The notes beneath the pieces were generated by a model. The model was not told the origin of the DNA. It did no database searches and worked only from the letters and a program-made list of their open reading frames with translations. Position numbers and translations under genes: made by a program. Source: Spirochaetaceae bacterium (lineage in GTDB: Bacteria; Spirochaetota; Spirochaetia; Treponematales; Breznakiellaceae). From it: a DNA stretch of 6,755 nucleotides. The stretch covers positions 1 through 6,755 of the forward strand of contig JAIRSQ010000122.1 of NCBI GenBank assembly GCA_031255395.1. Direction: 5' to 3'. Shown here in pieces: positions 5,794 to 6,755 of the stretch. Position 1 is the stretch's first letter, and every line of letters starts with the position of its first letter.

Positions 5794-6755
5794 ATGATTG
5801 AAAGACACGAAACATTTAAGGCGGCGGGTTGGCTCCCGCAAAGCCGAAAGAAGCATGTAGAATGGGTAAACAAACTCATAACCAGCGTTGATGGTACAAA
5901 GCGCGAGTTGGCGGTTGCCGGCAAAACCGAAGTTTACCGGCATGAAGAGGTTGAAGAATTCTCTGATCTGATTGAAAAAGATCCTGTCATTCGTCTTCTT
6001 GCGGAGCAAATGATTCAGCAAGCGTTTGCTTATGATGAAAAAGACCCGTACGGAAAACCCGAAATTACCAGTTACAGGCAGATGCTGCGGCTCATTGATA
6101 AGCTAATGAATACGGCTCCCGAATATATGCCTCCCGATAAGGAAGGCAGGGGTTTGATAGGTTTCCCTATCAACGCGGTGCTAGACTGGTGCATGGGCAC
6201 ACAGGCGGGATACGCGTTTTTTCTTGAAAAAAGAGTGAATAAATGCCTTGAAAAGATACTTAAAAGATGGTGCAAGTTCCTACTCTCGAAGGAATCCGCG
6301 CGTGTATTGAACGACAAAGAGAATGGGTGGTTCTGTAAATCCGCGTTGGATGAATTGAAGATGGGGGAGTACATTTGCGATCCAGATGTTCAACATTTCG
6401 GATTTAAGACAAGGAATGACTTCTTTACGAGAAAAGTCAAACCGGGCGAGCGTCCCGTAGCATGTCCCGACGATCCCGATGTAATCGTAAGCGCGTGTGA
6501 ATCCGCTCCGTACAGAATCAGCGAAAACGTGCAACAGGACGCTCAGTTTTGGTTGAAAGGCCAGCCTTATTCCTTGAAATACATGCTGAATGAGGACGCG
6601 GATTATAAAGAATTTATCGGCGGCACCGTGTATCAGGCGTTTCTAAGCGCAACGCGTTATCATCGTTGGCACAGTCCTGTGGCCGGCAAGATAATAAGAT
6701 GTTACACCGTTCCGGGAACATATTATGCCGAACTCAACAGTTACCCTTATGACGA
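5794..6755 (+). CDS. PsiD-like phosphatidylserine decarboxylase family enzyme (3' end missing)
   Basis: An open frame of 320 codons runs off the right edge. The ATG is preceded by AGGGAAGG (5778-5785) at 8-base spacing and by a good promoter. Residues about 20-190 resemble the extra N-terminal domain (PSDC type) found in the Psilocybe tryptophan decarboxylase PsiD and relatives, ending near N-G-W-F (177-180). The PSD catalytic domain follows: N-D-F-F-T-R (208-213), P-G-E-R-P-V (217-222), and Y-H290-R-W-H293-S-P, which matches the Y-H-R-V-H-M-P motif of E. coli PSD. Family members self-cleave at a G-S-[ST] type site to form a pyruvoyl cofactor; that site should lie about 100 residues further on, outside the window. 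Glu236 stands where the classical triad has Asp. There is no membrane anchor in the visible part. The substrate could be an aromatic amino acid rather than phosphatidylserine, which is inference from domain layout. Confidence 0.9.
   Translation, partial: MIERHETFKAAGWLPQSRKKHVEWVNKLITSVDGTKRELAVAGKTEVYRHEEVEEFSDLIEKDPVIRLLAEQMIQQAFAYDEKDPYGKPEITSYRQMLRLIDKLMNTAPEYMPPDKEGRGLIGFPINAVLDWCMGTQAGYAFFLEKRVNKCLEKILKRWCKFLLSKESARVLNDKENGWFCKSALDELKMGEYICDPDVQHFGFKTRNDFFTRKVKPGERPVACPDDPDVIVSACESAPYRISENVQQDAQFWLKGQPYSLKYMLNEDADYKEFIGGTVYQAFLSATRYHRWHSPVAGKIIRCYTVPGTYYAELNSYPYD

Noticed and set aside
5716..6534. Three minus-strand frames of 84-101 codons opposite the PSD-family gene.
   Set aside because: The plus-strand frame has a promoter, ribosome site and clear family motifs; these are its antisense shadows.

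Overview
This is a bacterial window with two convincing complete protein genes, one partial gene cut off by the right edge, and one RNA gene. The organism decodes UGA as selenocysteine, because a tRNA-Sec gene with a UCA anticodon, a long variable arm and an encoded CCA lies at the left edge. The promoters are sigma70-like and two of the three protein starts have purine-rich Shine-Dalgarno sequences. Nothing fixes the phylum. Coding GC is moderate and the proteins suggest an anaerobe-style gene set (selenocysteine, radical SAM), but that is inference.

From the left: selC (19-112, minus) is followed by a 144-base spacer with a strong minus-strand promoter that probably drives it. A very long minus-strand gene (257-4186) encodes a membrane protein of about 1309 residues. 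It consists of two DUF445 units fused in tandem, each with its own N-terminal membrane hairpin and T-N-x-x-A-x-x-M-L-F-R-x-Y signature, and each ending in a P-K-E-I motif followed by a membrane helix. A 270-base spacer (4187-4456) contains hairpins and possible short reading frames but no clear promoter. Next is a radical SAM enzyme (4457-5470, minus), flanked on both sides by near-identical GC-rich palindromes arranged as an imperfect inverted repeat.

A divergent 323-base spacer (5471-5793) follows, with tandem GC-rich hairpins at its left end and a good promoter at its right end. That promoter drives a plus-strand pyruvoyl decarboxylase of the phosphatidylserine decarboxylase superfamily, running off the window at residue 320. 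This protein has an extra N-terminal domain like the one in the fungal tryptophan decarboxylase PsiD.

Nothing links the genes into one pathway: they are not co-directional across the whole window and each has its own spacer. The most notable points are the fused double DUF445 protein, the repeat-bracketed radical SAM gene, and the PsiD-like decarboxylase with Glu where classical enzymes have the catalytic Asp. I see no CRISPR array, transposase, rRNA or clear multi-gene defence system.
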